NCBI GenBank assembly: GCA_910587915.1
Contig: CAJUOB010000008.1
Location: 1-64,000 of the forward strand
Reading direction: 5' to 3'
DNA from: an uncultured Muribaculaceae bacterium
GTDB lineage: Bacteria; Bacteroidota; Bacteroidia; Bacteroidales; Muribaculaceae
DNA length: 64,000 bases
Shown here in pieces: positions 8,151 through 17,728 of the stretch. The position numbers and the translations under genes are program-made. How positions within the stretch are numbered: the stretch's first letter is position 1; the number at the start of each line of letters is the position of its first letter. The notes under the pieces were generated by a model that saw nothing but the letters and a program-made list of their open reading frames with translations, ran no database searches and was not told where the DNA came from.

Positions 8151-10991
8151 ATGAAAAAAATATTCTACCTTTTCATCGCCGCGAGCATTCCGGTAGCTTT
8201 AAGCGCAAAGGAGATAGCTCCGGCACAGGCTTCAGACATCGCCAGCGGCTTTATGCAGACACTGTCGCCGGCAGTCTCCGGCAAGTCCCTGGTAAAAGCC
8301 CCTTCGCGCCATGCAACCGCACAAGAAAACGCTGCCGCACCATACTACATATTCAACTCTGCCGACGGTGGATATGTGATTGTCGCCGGCGACGACCGTC
8401 TCGGAACCATCCTCGGCTACAGCACCCACGGATCCATCGACCCCGACAATGCTCCCGATGGACTCGCCGGAATGCTGAGCCTCTACGAAAAAGCATATCA
8501 GGCGGTATGCGGCGAAGATGCCTCATCGTCTGCCGACGCAGTCACTTCCGTCCCTGAGATTGTAGTTCAGCCTCTTCTGGGCGACATAGCCTGGACCCAG
8601 GACATACCCTTCAATCTCATGACGCCCACATATACCTCGGGCGGAAAGACCGTAAACTATTATACCGGGTGTGTGGCCTGCGCCGCTACACAGATCATGC
8701 GCTTATACTCCTATCCGGCCCAAGGCACGGGATTCAAGGAATACACCGATCCGGTGTCGGGCAACACCCTGTCGGCAAACTTCGGCGAAACCACCTACGA
8801 CTGGGCCAACATGCCGGCGGCCGTGCCACTTGTGCCGAGCCTCGCACAACGCAAAGCCTACTCTACCCTTGCCGCACACATGGGCGTGGCAATCGAGATG
8901 CAGTACGAACCGTCCGGTAGCGGCACCTACGATATGCTCGTGCCCTATGCGCTGCGCACGTACTTCGGATACGATGCCGCTGTGCGCAGCCACAACCGCA
9001 CCTACTACTCCACATCGGAATGGATGGGTATAATCAAGGATGAACTCCACGCAGGACGCCCCGTATTCTACGGCGGCTCAAGCGATGTCGGCTCGGGTGG
9101 ACATGCTTTCGTCATCGACGGATACGACTCTGCCGACTTCGTGCATGTCAACTGGGGATGGGGCGGAAACAGCAACGGCTATTTCATGATCAATCACCTC
9201 GACCCATCGTCGCTTGGCATAGGCGGCGGTGCCGGCGGGTACAATCTGAACCAGGACATGGTCACAGGCATCCAGCCTGCGAAGCAAGGCTCGAAACGCG
9301 ACTACTCCATCTATGGCGCCACCCGCCTGAGCGTCGACGGTCCGTTCAGCGGCGCATTCAATATCATGACTTACCTCGAAAACACCGACGTGGAGCCGTT
9401 CTCGGGCCGGGTAGAGGCTATTCTGCTCGATCGCGACGACAACATCATCACTGCCCTTGGTGGCGATGATGTGTCTATCGCCGGCTTTGCCAAAGGATAT
9501 TCAGGCACAACGCTCTTCAACCCACAAGGCGTGAAATCGACCATCGCCAATGTTGCCGACGGCGACTACCGCATACGTCTGGCCTACAAAACCGCCGACA
9601 ACAGCAACTGGACCATTCTCCGCCATCCTAAAGGTCTCCCGGCATATACGGATGTAACTGTATCGCGAGGCTATATATCGATTGTCGAAAAACACCAACC
9701 CGCGCCCGACTGCGTGATTACCGAACCCCTCACCACCGATGGCGACCTATACGCCGGCGGCTCTGCTCTGGTACGTTTCACAGTCGAGAACCGCAGTGCT
9801 GATTTCGTAATATCCAACATCACACTCCGACTCACCAATATCGACAATCCTGACGTAGTTTTCGACGCCACTGCGTCAAAGACCATCTACGATCAGTCCA
9901 CCGAATCTGTCGAACTGATTATTCCTGTCGATAAATCGGTGCCCAACGGCAAATACTACCTCACCGCACTGGTAAAAGACAGCAGCAACGAGTATATCTT
10001 CGACGACACTGATGCAGGCCGCTGCGTGGTGAATGTTCTTCCGGCTACTACCGCTCCCGTGGTGAGGGCGGCATCCACCATGGTATGGCGCTCAAATGCC
10101 GACGACGCAGTAGAGGGCATAATCCACCAGGGAGAGACTTTCTATGGAATAGTCAATCTACGCAATGCCGGAGCGAACGGCACTGCCAATGTGCTTGCTC
10201 GCCTTGTCAACGAGGCAACCGGAGAATCAATCCCATTCATACAGACTCCTGTCACATTCTCCGATTCGCGCGTCCAGTCTGTGGCATTCGGCCGCTACAT
10301 GCCCGTCGATCCCGGTAAATACCGTGTGGAACTCACACAGGTAGCAGCTGATTTTTCAGAAGCACCAATAGCATCTTATGGCGCCCCTGCGGTTGTCGAT
10401 GTGCAGGCCGCCGATAATATCGTAGCCGAAATGGTGACCTTCGACATGCCCGACCGCCTCACACAAGGTTCGCGGGTAGCCTGCTCGCTCACATACCGCG
10501 GACTTCAATCCATATCGCAGACTCTGTATGTCCGCATCCGACAGTTCACAAATAAAGGCGGCGAACTTGCCTATATGAGCTCCCAGAAGTTCGAGGCCGG
10601 AACAGAAAAATCCATCAACTTTAACTATACCCCCGGCCGTACACTCTCCGACGGACTCTACATGGTATTAGCCGAGACAGGCAATTCCCAGAACCAGACT
10701 CCGATGGGCAACTATGCCGCCTACGGCAAAGTGATAGCCATGGGTAATGTGTCGGGCATCGATATTATCGAGGCATCCGAGAAAGCAGTCGCCATATGGG
10801 TCGACGGCAAGCAGTTGCGTGTCGTACCAGCCGAGGATAATACCGTGGCAAGTACCACTATATACAATGTAGCCGGAGCCACTGTACTCTGCGATAGCTA
10901 TGATCTTTCCCACCTCACCAATGGAATATATATAGTCGAGGTTACTCTTTCCAACGGACACCGGACTACAACAAAAATTGCCATCCGATAA
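8151..10991 (+). CDS. C10 family cysteine protease (streptopain-like), T9SS cargo
   Basis: Secreted papain-fold protease related to SpeB and Prevotella interpain. The 946-residue order is: Sec signal peptide (1-18), Spi-like autoinhibitory prodomain (about 20-140), C10 catalytic domain (about 145-380), a long beta-sandwich region with repeated Ig/CARDB-like segments (about 390-860) and a T9SS type A sorting domain ending SNGHRTTTKIAIR. The active site is intact: TGCVAC with Cys174, GGHAF with His318, and HVNWGWGG with Asn334/Trp335. It probably degrades host or dietary proteins at the cell surface after propeptide cleavage. A good terminator follows at 11016. This is the only one of the three C10 genes in the window that is uninterrupted with Cys, His and Asn all present. 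Confidence 0.92.
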   Translation: MKKIFYLFIAASIPVALSAKEIAPAQASDIASGFMQTLSPAVSGKSLVKAPSRHATAQENAAAPYYIFNSADGGYVIVAGDDRLGTILGYSTHGSIDPDNAPDGLAGMLSLYEKAYQAVCGEDASSSADAVTSVPEIVVQPLLGDIAWTQDIPFNLMTPTYTSGGKTVNYYTGCVACAATQIMRLYSYPAQGTGFKEYTDPVSGNTLSANFGETTYDWANMPAAVPLVPSLAQRKAYSTLAAHMGVAIEMQYEPSGSGTYDMLVPYALRTYFGYDAAVRSHNRTYYSTSEWMGIIKDELHAGRPVFYGGSSDVGSGGHAFVIDGYDSADFVHVNWGWGGNSNGYFMINHLDPSSLGIGGGAGGYNLNQDMVTGIQPAKQGSKRDYSIYGATRLSVDGPFSGAFNIMTYLENTDVEPFSGRVEAILLDRDDNIITALGGDDVSIAGFAKGYSGTTLFNPQGVKSTIANVADGDYRIRLAYKTADNSNWTILRHPKGLPAYTDVTVSRGYISIVEKHQPAPDCVITEPLTTDGDLYAGGSALVRFTVENRSADFVISNITLRLTNIDNPDVVFDATASKTIYDQSTESVELIIPVDKSVPNGKYYLTALVKDSSNEYIFDDTDAGRCVVNVLPATTAPVVRAASTMVWRSNADDAVEGIIHQGETFYGIVNLRNAGANGTANVLARLVNEATGESIPFIQTPVTFSDSRVQSVAFGRYMPVDPGKYRVELTQVAADFSEAPIASYGAPAVVDVQAADNIVAEMVTFDMPDRLTQGSRVACSLTYRGLQSISQTLYVRIRQFTNKGGELAYMSSQKFEAGTEKSINFNYTPGRTLSDGLYMVLAETGNSQNQTPMGNYAAYGKVIAMGNVSGIDIIEASEKAVAIWVDGKQLRVVPAEDNTVASTTIYNVAGATVLCDSYDLSHLTNGIYIVEVTLSNGHRTTTKIAIR

Positions 10992-11015
10992 CCATAGCAT
11001 ATCCATATTCTTCAT

Positions 11016-11051
11016 ATATCCGCGGGCAAAAATGCCTGCGGATATTTTTTT
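11016..11051 (+). terminator. Rho-independent terminator after the C10 protease
   Basis: A 12-bp stem (11016-11027 with 11034-11045, one G-T wobble), loop AAAAAT, then a run of T to 11051. Confidence 0.8.
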
Positions 11052-11065
11052 AAGGAATATTATAA

Positions 11066-11095
11066 TTGGATTCGTAGGAAATATTACTATCTTTG
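11066..11095 (+). promoter_or_regulatory. Promoter of gdhA
   Basis: TATCTTTG -7 box at 11088-11095 with TTGG at 11066-11069 (about 18-bp spacing). The leader to the ATG at 11154 is about 50 nt. Confidence 0.6.
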
Positions 11096-11153
11096 CCGTT
11101 ACCTAACAAAAACACACATTCTATACCATACACAACCTTTATCATCGTAAATT

Positions 11154-12491
11154 ATGGACATTAACAGCATCATGGCCTCCCTCGAGGCTAAGCATCCCGG
11201 CGAAAAAGAGTACTTGCAGGCAGTACGCGAAGTGCTCATGTCGGTTCAGGACGTCTATAATCAGCATCCCGAATTCGAACGCAACAAAATCATCGAGCGT
11301 ATGGTCGAACCCGACCGCATCGTCACCTTCCGCGTGACATGGCTCGACGACAAAGGCGAAGTGCAGAACAACATAGGCTACCGCGTGCAGTTCAACAATG
11401 CCATCGGCCCGTACAAAGGCGGCATCCGTTTCCACGCATCGGTAAATCTTTCGATTCTCAAATTCCTCGGCTTCGAGCAGACATTCAAAAATGCCCTCAC
11501 CACCCTTCCTATGGGCGGTGCCAAAGGCGGTAGCGACTTCTCGCCCCGCGGCAAGAGCGACCGTGAAATCATGCGCTTCTGCCAGGCATTCATGCTCGGC
11601 CTCTGGAAGAACCTCGGTCCCGACCGCGACGTACCCGCCGGCGACATCGGCGTAGGTGGCCGCGAAGTTGGCTACATGTACGGCATGTACAAACGCCTCG
11701 TAAACCAGCACGACGGCACATTCACCGGCAAGGCTATGGAATTCGGCGGCAGCCGCATCCGTCCTGAAGCCACCGGTTTCGGCGCACTCTACTTCGTGCA
11801 GAACATGCTCAAGCAGCGCAACGATTCTATCCAGGGCAAGACCATAGCCATCAGCGGCTTCGGTAATGTGGCATGGGGCGCAGCCCTCAAGGCTACCGAA
11901 CTCGGTGCGAAAGTTGTGACCATCTCCGGTCCCGACGGCTACATCTACGATCCCGCAGGCCTCGACGCTGAGAAGATCGACTACATGCTCGAACTCCGTG
12001 CTTCCGGCAACGACGTTGTCGCTCCCTATGCAGAGCGCTTCCCCGGCTCCACTTTCTTCGCCGGCCGCAAGCCCTGGGAGCAGAAAGTCGACATCGCTCT
12101 TCCCTGCGCCACTCAGAACGAGCTTAACGGCGACGACGCCAAGGCTCTCATCGCTAACGGCGTAGGCATGGTTGCCGAAGTATCGAACATGGGCTGTACC
12201 CCCGAAGCTATCGATGCTTTCATCGAAAGCCGCACAGTATACGCTCCCGGCAAGGCCGTGAACGCAGGTGGTGTCGCCACTTCAGGTCTCGAAATGAGCC
12301 AGAACGCAATGCACCTCCAGTGGAGCGCCGAGGAAGTCGACGAAAAACTCCACACCATCATGACCGACATCCACAGCCAGTGCCTCCAGTACGGCGTGGA
12401 AGCCGACGGCTACATCAACTACATGAAGGGCGCAAACATCGCCGGCTTCATGAAGGTTGCCAACGCCATGATGGGCCTCGGTGTATGCTGA
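11154..12491 (+). CDS. gdhA: NADP-dependent glutamate dehydrogenase
   Basis: Interconverts 2-oxoglutarate plus ammonia and glutamate, the main ammonia-assimilation route in Bacteroidales. The 445-residue length fits the hexameric class. Seen are PYKGGIRFH (87-94), the GGAKGG catalytic loop with Lys124, the GGSDF segment (125-129), PAGDIGVGGRE with Asp164 and the Rossmann dinucleotide motif GFGNVA (235-240). Monocistronic, with its own -7 box and a strong terminator. Codon use is strongly biased to C-ending codons, as expected of a highly expressed gene. Confidence 0.97.
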   Translation: MDINSIMASLEAKHPGEKEYLQAVREVLMSVQDVYNQHPEFERNKIIERMVEPDRIVTFRVTWLDDKGEVQNNIGYRVQFNNAIGPYKGGIRFHASVNLSILKFLGFEQTFKNALTTLPMGGAKGGSDFSPRGKSDREIMRFCQAFMLGLWKNLGPDRDVPAGDIGVGGREVGYMYGMYKRLVNQHDGTFTGKAMEFGGSRIRPEATGFGALYFVQNMLKQRNDSIQGKTIAISGFGNVAWGAALKATELGAKVVTISGPDGYIYDPAGLDAEKIDYMLELRASGNDVVAPYAERFPGSTFFAGRKPWEQKVDIALPCATQNELNGDDAKALIANGVGMVAEVSNMGCTPEAIDAFIESRTVYAPGKAVNAGGVATSGLEMSQNAMHLQWSAEEVDEKLHTIMTDIHSQCLQYGVEADGYINYMKGANIAGFMKVANAMMGLGVC

Positions 12492-12510
12492 TATAACTCA
12501 TAACCCTATA

Positions 12511-12546
12511 AAAAACGGGAGTGCGCCACCGCATTCCCGTTTTTTT
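12511..12546 (+). terminator. Terminator of gdhA (probably bidirectional)
   Basis: AAAAACGGGAGTGC pairs with GCATTCCCGTTTTT around loop GCCACC. A T-run follows on the plus strand and the symmetric A-run could serve the convergent glycosyltransferase gene ending at 12552. Confidence 0.85.
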
Positions 12547-12551
12547 ATTAG

Positions 12552-13787
12552 CTACAACCGGCACAGAGCCATATAACGGGCCGCGACAGCAGGCGCACTG
12601 AAGCGGTCGACTACGCTCTGCCGCTGTCTTTCAGGGCTGAAGTCACCGCCGAGTCCAAGCCGTATGCCTGCCGCAAGGTCGGCGGCATCGCGGTAGCGTG
12701 CTATGTATCCGGTCTTTCCATGCTCTATTATATCGGCTTGACCACCTTCGCCGAAGCTCACTGCCCAACAACCGGCCGCCTGCCCCTCGATTAGCGTTCC
12801 TGGCAAGGTCTCGTAGAGCGATGAAGATAGCACCACTGTGGACTGAGCATAGAGTTCGCGGAGGATTGACGCATCCGCCACCATGCCAAGCGCCGTATAG
12901 GGCATCTTGAGCGCATCGAGCGCCGCAGAATCTCTTATCGCACCGAAGAACACGGCATGCGCATCCTTGCAGCCGCCATCGGCAAGCCCATTAAGTGCCT
13001 CGATGGCAAGAGGCAAGCCCTTGACAGGATCATCAAGCCGTGCGGCACCCATCACTATCAATTTCTTATCCTCGGGCAAGCCAAGCTCTGCACGCGACAT
13101 ACGAGGCTCAATATAGAATTCATCTACAGGAAAAGCATTGGGAATCACATCGACACTGCAGTGGCTCATCAGCGAGCTCTCGGCACATTTCGTGGCCAGC
13201 CACGAACTCACAGCCACAAAACGGATATCGCTGCTGTCATACAATGCTTTTTTCCGCTTCCATGTACGCCGGGAGAGATCATGCTCTCCCCGCCGGCCGT
13301 GCAGCAGCGGACAGTCGCCACATCCGGGAGTGAGTATGAAGCGTCGGCAATCGCCTGCATGATGGCATATACCGGTGGCATTCCACATGTCGTGCATGGT
13401 CCATATCACCCGTTTCCCCATAGCGCATATCCGGCTTATTTCCCGGAGCGACAGCATGCCCTGATTGACCCAATTGAACATCACCACATCGGCTTGCCGC
13501 ACAAGAGGATGCTTCGACAGAGGCAAGCCGTCGGTAGCAATCGACACCGCAAAAAGATCTTGGCGGGTAAAGCCATTCGAAGCAAAAATTCTGGTATGCT
13601 CCGCCAGAAAGGGTATCTTTTTCCTCAAGCCGCTTGCAGCTACATGCACGCGATCATTATCGCCGGCTTTATGCACCACAAGCATCGATACATCCTCGCC
13701 CACTGCCACCAGAGCCTCGAGCAGACGCATGCTCACAACCGAGGCTCCGCCACGGCTATCGCTATGGTTTATAATCACTATCTTCAT
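12552..13787 (-). CDS. Glycosyltransferase family 4 (GT-B fold)
   Basis: A 411-residue GT-B enzyme predicted to add a sugar from a nucleotide-sugar donor to a surface polysaccharide or glycan. The N-terminus KIVIINHSDSRGGA is the usual GT4 acceptor-side loop. The C-terminal domain has DVIPNAF, a GAARL.DPVKG donor segment and the E-x7-E-like region around LYETLPGTLIEGQAAG. The start is the ATG at 13787, which overlaps the flippase stop by 4 nt; the 37-residue upstream extension lies inside the flippase gene and was rejected. A Cys-rich stretch (CHHAGDCRRF...CGDCPLL) may bind metal and is found in related WcaC-like proteins as far as I recall. The donor sugar cannot be predicted. Confidence 0.9.
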   Translation of the reverse strand: MKIVIINHSDSRGGASVVSMRLLEALVAVGEDVSMLVVHKAGDNDRVHVAASGLRKKIPFLAEHTRIFASNGFTRQDLFAVSIATDGLPLSKHPLVRQADVVMFNWVNQGMLSLREISRICAMGKRVIWTMHDMWNATGICHHAGDCRRFILTPGCGDCPLLHGRRGEHDLSRRTWKRKKALYDSSDIRFVAVSSWLATKCAESSLMSHCSVDVIPNAFPVDEFYIEPRMSRAELGLPEDKKLIVMGAARLDDPVKGLPLAIEALNGLADGGCKDAHAVFFGAIRDSAALDALKMPYTALGMVADASILRELYAQSTVVLSSSLYETLPGTLIEGQAAGCWAVSFGEGGQADIIEHGKTGYIARYRDAADLAAGIRLGLGGDFSPERQRQSVVDRFSAPAVAARYMALCRL

Positions 13788-15298
13788 CGACGGTGCAGAA
13801 ATGAGGCCACCGGCCCAAGAAGCGACTTGAGAGTAAGGTGTTCCGTGCGGGCAAAGAATGCCACAAATACTACCAGAAGCACAGCCCGGAGCAGACATTT
13901 AAACACCATATGTCCACCGATAGCGCCGACGCCGTACACACCGGCTATATAAAGCACCGCAGCAACTCCGAAATACGACAATATACGCCCTACCGGATAG
14001 CCGATAGGATAATGTTTATTTCCTATGAAATAGCTCACCAGCATCATTGTGCCGTAGCTGCACAGGCAGCCTATGGCACAACCCATATAACCGATGCGCG
14101 GCACAAGAAGCACATTGAGCACAACCGTCACAGCCAGCCCTGCCAGCGAGAACCACATGCCATAGACAGTACGGTCGATAAGCTTGTACCACACCGATAG
14201 ATTGAAGAATATGCCGAAAAACAGCTCGCCCATCATCACTATCGGAACTACCGCAAGTCCGCTGAAATAGGCCGGGGCTATGAGATAGCGGATAAAATCG
14301 AGATAGAACATCACGCCCAGATATATCAGCAATGCAAAGGCCACAAAGTACTTCATGGCATCGCGATAGGCATGAAGCTTACCTTCGCCGGCCTCTTTGC
14401 TTCGCGAGAATATGAATGGCTCGTAGGCAAAGCGGAATGCCTGCAGGAATACCAGAAGCACCACTGCTATCTTATAGTTGGCGCCATAGATACCCAACTG
14501 ATACATCGCATCGGCCTTATCGGCGACAAGACTCGGAAACATGAGCTTGTCGATGGTCTGATTCATTATGCCGGCAATGCCGAGCACCAGCAGCGGAGCC
14601 GAATAGACAAGAATCTCGCGCCAAAGCACCGCATTGAACCGCCAGCGGAAACCATGAAGTTCAGGAAACATCATCACCAGATTCACCACCGATGCAATAA
14701 GATTGGCAAGGAATATATAGCCTATGCCGAAATCCGGACGATAGAACCACGACACAGTGCCGGGAGCATGCTCCATGAGCACCGGACACAGAAGAATGAA
14801 GAAAAGATTGAGACCGATATTTACCCCGATATTCACAAGGCGTATAACGGCGAAACGAACCGGTCGCTTGGCATAGCGCAGATAGCTGAACGGTATGGCC
14901 AGGAATGCATCGAGCGCCACACACACAGCCATCATAAGCACATACGACGGATGGCCGTCGCACTCGAGCCAATGCGTCAGCGGATGGATAAACACGGCGG
15001 TAAGCACCACGAAGACCGTCGACGATACGCCCAGCGATACCAGGCACGTCGAGTACACCTCCATAGGATCTTTCCACCTCTCATGATTGGCAAAACGGAA
15101 AAAACCGGTCTCCATGCCGTAGGTTAGTATGACCATGGCAAGCGCCACCACTGAGTAAACGAATGTAACCACGCCGTATTCCGCCGCCGGAAACATATTT
15201 GTGTACAGCGGCACGAGCAGATAGTTCAGGAAACGTCCCACTATGGAACTGACACCGTAGACAGCGGTATCTTTCATCAGGCCTTTTACTCCAGCCAT
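13784..15298 (-). CDS. Polysaccharide flippase (PST/MOP superfamily)
   Basis: A 504-residue inner-membrane protein with about 14 predicted membrane segments, of the Wzx/RfbX type that flips lipid-linked glycans. The N-terminus MKDTAVYGVSSIVGRFLNYLLVPLY is the family signature; translation may start at the first ATG (15298) or at Met8. Coupled by a 4-nt overlap to the GT4 gene, so the pair may build and flip one surface glycan. No other glycan genes are adjacent, which is unusual for a capsule locus; it may serve general protein glycosylation or exopolysaccharide. No TAnnTTTG box was found in the 54-bp upstream gap. Confidence 0.88.
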   Translation of the reverse strand: MAGVKGLMKDTAVYGVSSIVGRFLNYLLVPLYTNMFPAAEYGVVTFVYSVVALAMVILTYGMETGFFRFANHERWKDPMEVYSTCLVSLGVSSTVFVVLTAVFIHPLTHWLECDGHPSYVLMMAVCVALDAFLAIPFSYLRYAKRPVRFAVIRLVNIGVNIGLNLFFILLCPVLMEHAPGTVSWFYRPDFGIGYIFLANLIASVVNLVMMFPELHGFRWRFNAVLWREILVYSAPLLVLGIAGIMNQTIDKLMFPSLVADKADAMYQLGIYGANYKIAVVLLVFLQAFRFAYEPFIFSRSKEAGEGKLHAYRDAMKYFVAFALLIYLGVMFYLDFIRYLIAPAYFSGLAVVPIVMMGELFFGIFFNLSVWYKLIDRTVYGMWFSLAGLAVTVVLNVLLVPRIGYMGCAIGCLCSYGTMMLVSYFIGNKHYPIGYPVGRILSYFGVAAVLYIAGVYGVGAIGGHMVFKCLLRAVLLVVFVAFFARTEHLTLKSLLGPVASFLHRR

Positions 15299-15352
15299 CG
15301 CAATATATGTATGTTTGGTTTTAGAGGTTTTTATAAACAGACTCCCCGCAGA

Positions 15353-16555
15353 TCAGGCAGTCTTTGGCTTGCGCGCACCGGAAAGCCACGCCGAAACCCA
15401 GCAAGCGGTGAGCATATACACCGCAGCAAGAATCCACAGGGCCACGTAGTCGCGGCCGACTTCCGACAAGCTCGCGGCATTGCTGTTTATGCGTATGAAG
15501 CCTTCGACGCCCCACACTGCAGGCACACAGTTGCCCACCCATGTCCACAGGGTATTCATGGCATATCTGGGCCATGTGAGACCCGATAGGAACAGGAACA
15601 CCACCGACGTGAACACGATGACAACAAACGCACTCTCGCGCTGCTTCATGAAGTAGTTGAGCGTCAATCCGAGGAATGCCGACGACAGCAACATCGGGAA
15701 GATAAACAGATAGTAGTCGACAGGGCTGCCATAGTGCGGCAGATTGAACATTTCGGGTATGAACCGAAGTATATAGACCGTCACCGGTATATAGCACACC
15801 GTGTAGCACAGCGCCTTGCCCCACACCGATGCCGAAGCCGGTGCGTTGTTCACTTCTTCGGGGTCAATGCCGCCATTGCGGTTGCGACGCTCGCGCGAGG
15901 TCCCACCAAGCAGGGTGATACCCAGAATCATACTCTGCTGTAGAATAAGAATGACGATGCCGGGGATGACAAACGAAGCGAATCCCTGCTCGGTATCGCC
16001 GAGAAAGTTGCTCTCGCTCTTGATCGGCAATCCACCGCCGACAGCAAGCGATTCAAGACCGGCTGCCTGAATTTTCTCGCCGGTCACCTCGGAAATCACA
16101 TCGATCTGAAGGTCGGTGAGCGCGGCTACGAATGCACGGTAGCGCAACAGCAGACTCATGTCGGAATAGAACTCCACATGAGCAGGAGTTCCGTTGCCGA
16201 GATTTTTGCCATAATCATGCGCTATTTTCATCACACCGAACACCTTGCCTTCGGCCATCAGAGCCTTGGCATCGGCCATATTCGGGCAGATGGAATAGAT
16301 CTCTATCGTAGGCGATGCAGATGCCTTTCTGATAAAGTCGCGCGAGGCCGCCGACATCGAATCGTCGACAACTGCCACAGGCAGCTGGCGAACAACCTCG
16401 GGATTATATATAAGGGTATACACTACCGGATAGGCCAGAGGAAGCGCCACGAAGAATAGCAGCACGCCCGGATCTTTGAGGACGTGGTGGAACTCGCGGC
16501 GGAACACACGTCCCATGGCAGAGAACCAATTCCGTATGTAGTCGAATACATTCAT
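15353..16555 (-). CDS. ABC-2 type permease, export pump component (second copy)
   Basis: A 400-residue inner-membrane permease of the YhhJ/YbhR-like ABC-2 family: one N-terminal membrane helix (about 30-50), a large periplasmic domain (about 55-210) and five or six C-terminal helices. I start it at the ATG at 16555, one base past the stop of the upstream permease; an ATG at 16567 would add MYHS and overlap that gene. Last gene of the TolC-HlyD-permease-permease operon. The pair probably forms a heterodimeric pump core. No nucleotide-binding domain is present in this protein or in the operon. Confidence 0.87.
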   Translation of the reverse strand: MNVFDYIRNWFSAMGRVFRREFHHVLKDPGVLLFFVALPLAYPVVYTLIYNPEVVRQLPVAVVDDSMSAASRDFIRKASASPTIEIYSICPNMADAKALMAEGKVFGVMKIAHDYGKNLGNGTPAHVEFYSDMSLLLRYRAFVAALTDLQIDVISEVTGEKIQAAGLESLAVGGGLPIKSESNFLGDTEQGFASFVIPGIVILILQQSMILGITLLGGTSRERRNRNGGIDPEEVNNAPASASVWGKALCYTVCYIPVTVYILRFIPEMFNLPHYGSPVDYYLFIFPMLLSSAFLGLTLNYFMKQRESAFVVIVFTSVVFLFLSGLTWPRYAMNTLWTWVGNCVPAVWGVEGFIRINSNAASLSEVGRDYVALWILAAVYMLTACWVSAWLSGARKPKTA

Positions 16556-16556
16556 A

Positions 16557-17717
16557 CTATGGTACATAAACAGGATTAAGACAAGCCTTGCGAAGCCTGC
16601 GCAGCATCACTCCGGCCACAAAGGGGAAGAGAATGAGAGCCACATAGTAGAATCGCGAATAGTACAGTCCCACGCCGTTGAGACCCTCGTTGATATAGAT
16701 GAGGAACCAGTAGCGGATAGGGGCAAGCCAACTGAATACAGCCAACGCGCCGTACATGCTCTGAACCGGGAAGGAGAATCCGGTGAAGGAGAAGGAGAGT
16801 ATGCCGAAAAGAGCACAGAGACTGAACGACAGACGCGGATTGGGCACCACTGTGGTCACGAAAAGGGCGAAGCCCTGCGAGGCCGTCACAAGCAGGAATG
16901 TGGCAACGATAAGCCAGAACAGACTCCCGTTGAGCGGAAAATGTGAGTACCCGAACATGAGCCAGAGTATGAACAGCCCTACGGCCATGAACACCACCGT
17001 CTGCGGCAGCAACTTGGTAGCCACCGCCTGCACCATACTTCCTCCATTGGTGGCGAGCCATTGGGGCGATGTTCCTTCTTTGATTTCAATTGTGATGGAG
17101 AAAACCGTCATGAGCATTATCATGAGGGCGAAAGTGGCCATGGAGAATGAGGGTGTGAGATAGTACGAGTAGTTCATCCACGGATTATGCAGCGGGAACT
17201 GATCGACTGCCACAGGCTGCACAAGCGATGCCACATTCTGCGGATCCACTCCAAGGCTAACCAGAGTCTGCTGCACCACACCTCCGGCAGTGGCCACCGC
17301 TACGGTCTTGAAGCCCTTGAAGGAGAGAGTGCCAGGCACGAAGTAGGTCATATTGGTGAAATACTCCAGCGTGGGGGTGTTGCCGCTGAGCGCATCCTTC
17401 TCGAAATTTGCCGGAATGACAAAGAAACCGAAGGTCTTGCCCTCGCGTATCTGGTCGAGCGCCTGATCGTAGCTCTCGGCCTCCTCGCATATGTCGAGCA
17501 ACTGCAATGCCTTGAGAGAGCGTGTCACACTACGGCTCATCGACGAATGATCGAGGTCGACAACTGCAGTAGGCACCTGTTCCGGAAGTCCGCTGTGCAG
17601 CAAGCTCAGAAAGAAGATGATGGTGAATATCGGCACGATAACCATGCCGAAGATATACATCTTCCGCGAGCACATGCGATTCACCTCACGCTTGATTCCT
17701 GATATGAACGACTTCAT
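16557..17717 (-). CDS. ABC-2 type permease, export pump component (first copy)
   Basis: A 386-residue homologue of the next gene with the same layout: an N-terminal helix at about 22-44, a periplasmic domain, then C-terminal helices including SPQWLATNGGSM and FSFTGFSFP-type loops typical of ABC-2 proteins. It lies 11 bp after the HlyD-type gene and is spaced one base from the second permease. With HlyD and TolC partners it would form a tripartite channel across both membranes for drugs, bile-like compounds or an unknown molecule. Confidence 0.87.
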   Translation of the reverse strand: MKSFISGIKREVNRMCSRKMYIFGMVIVPIFTIIFFLSLLHSGLPEQVPTAVVDLDHSSMSRSVTRSLKALQLLDICEEAESYDQALDQIREGKTFGFFVIPANFEKDALSGNTPTLEYFTNMTYFVPGTLSFKGFKTVAVATAGGVVQQTLVSLGVDPQNVASLVQPVAVDQFPLHNPWMNYSYYLTPSFSMATFALMIMLMTVFSITIEIKEGTSPQWLATNGGSMVQAVATKLLPQTVVFMAVGLFILWLMFGYSHFPLNGSLFWLIVATFLLVTASQGFALFVTTVVPNPRLSFSLCALFGILSFSFTGFSFPVQSMYGALAVFSWLAPIRYWFLIYINEGLNGVGLYYSRFYYVALILFPFVAGVMLRRLRKACLNPVYVP

Positions 17718-17728
17718 CGGATCTGTTT

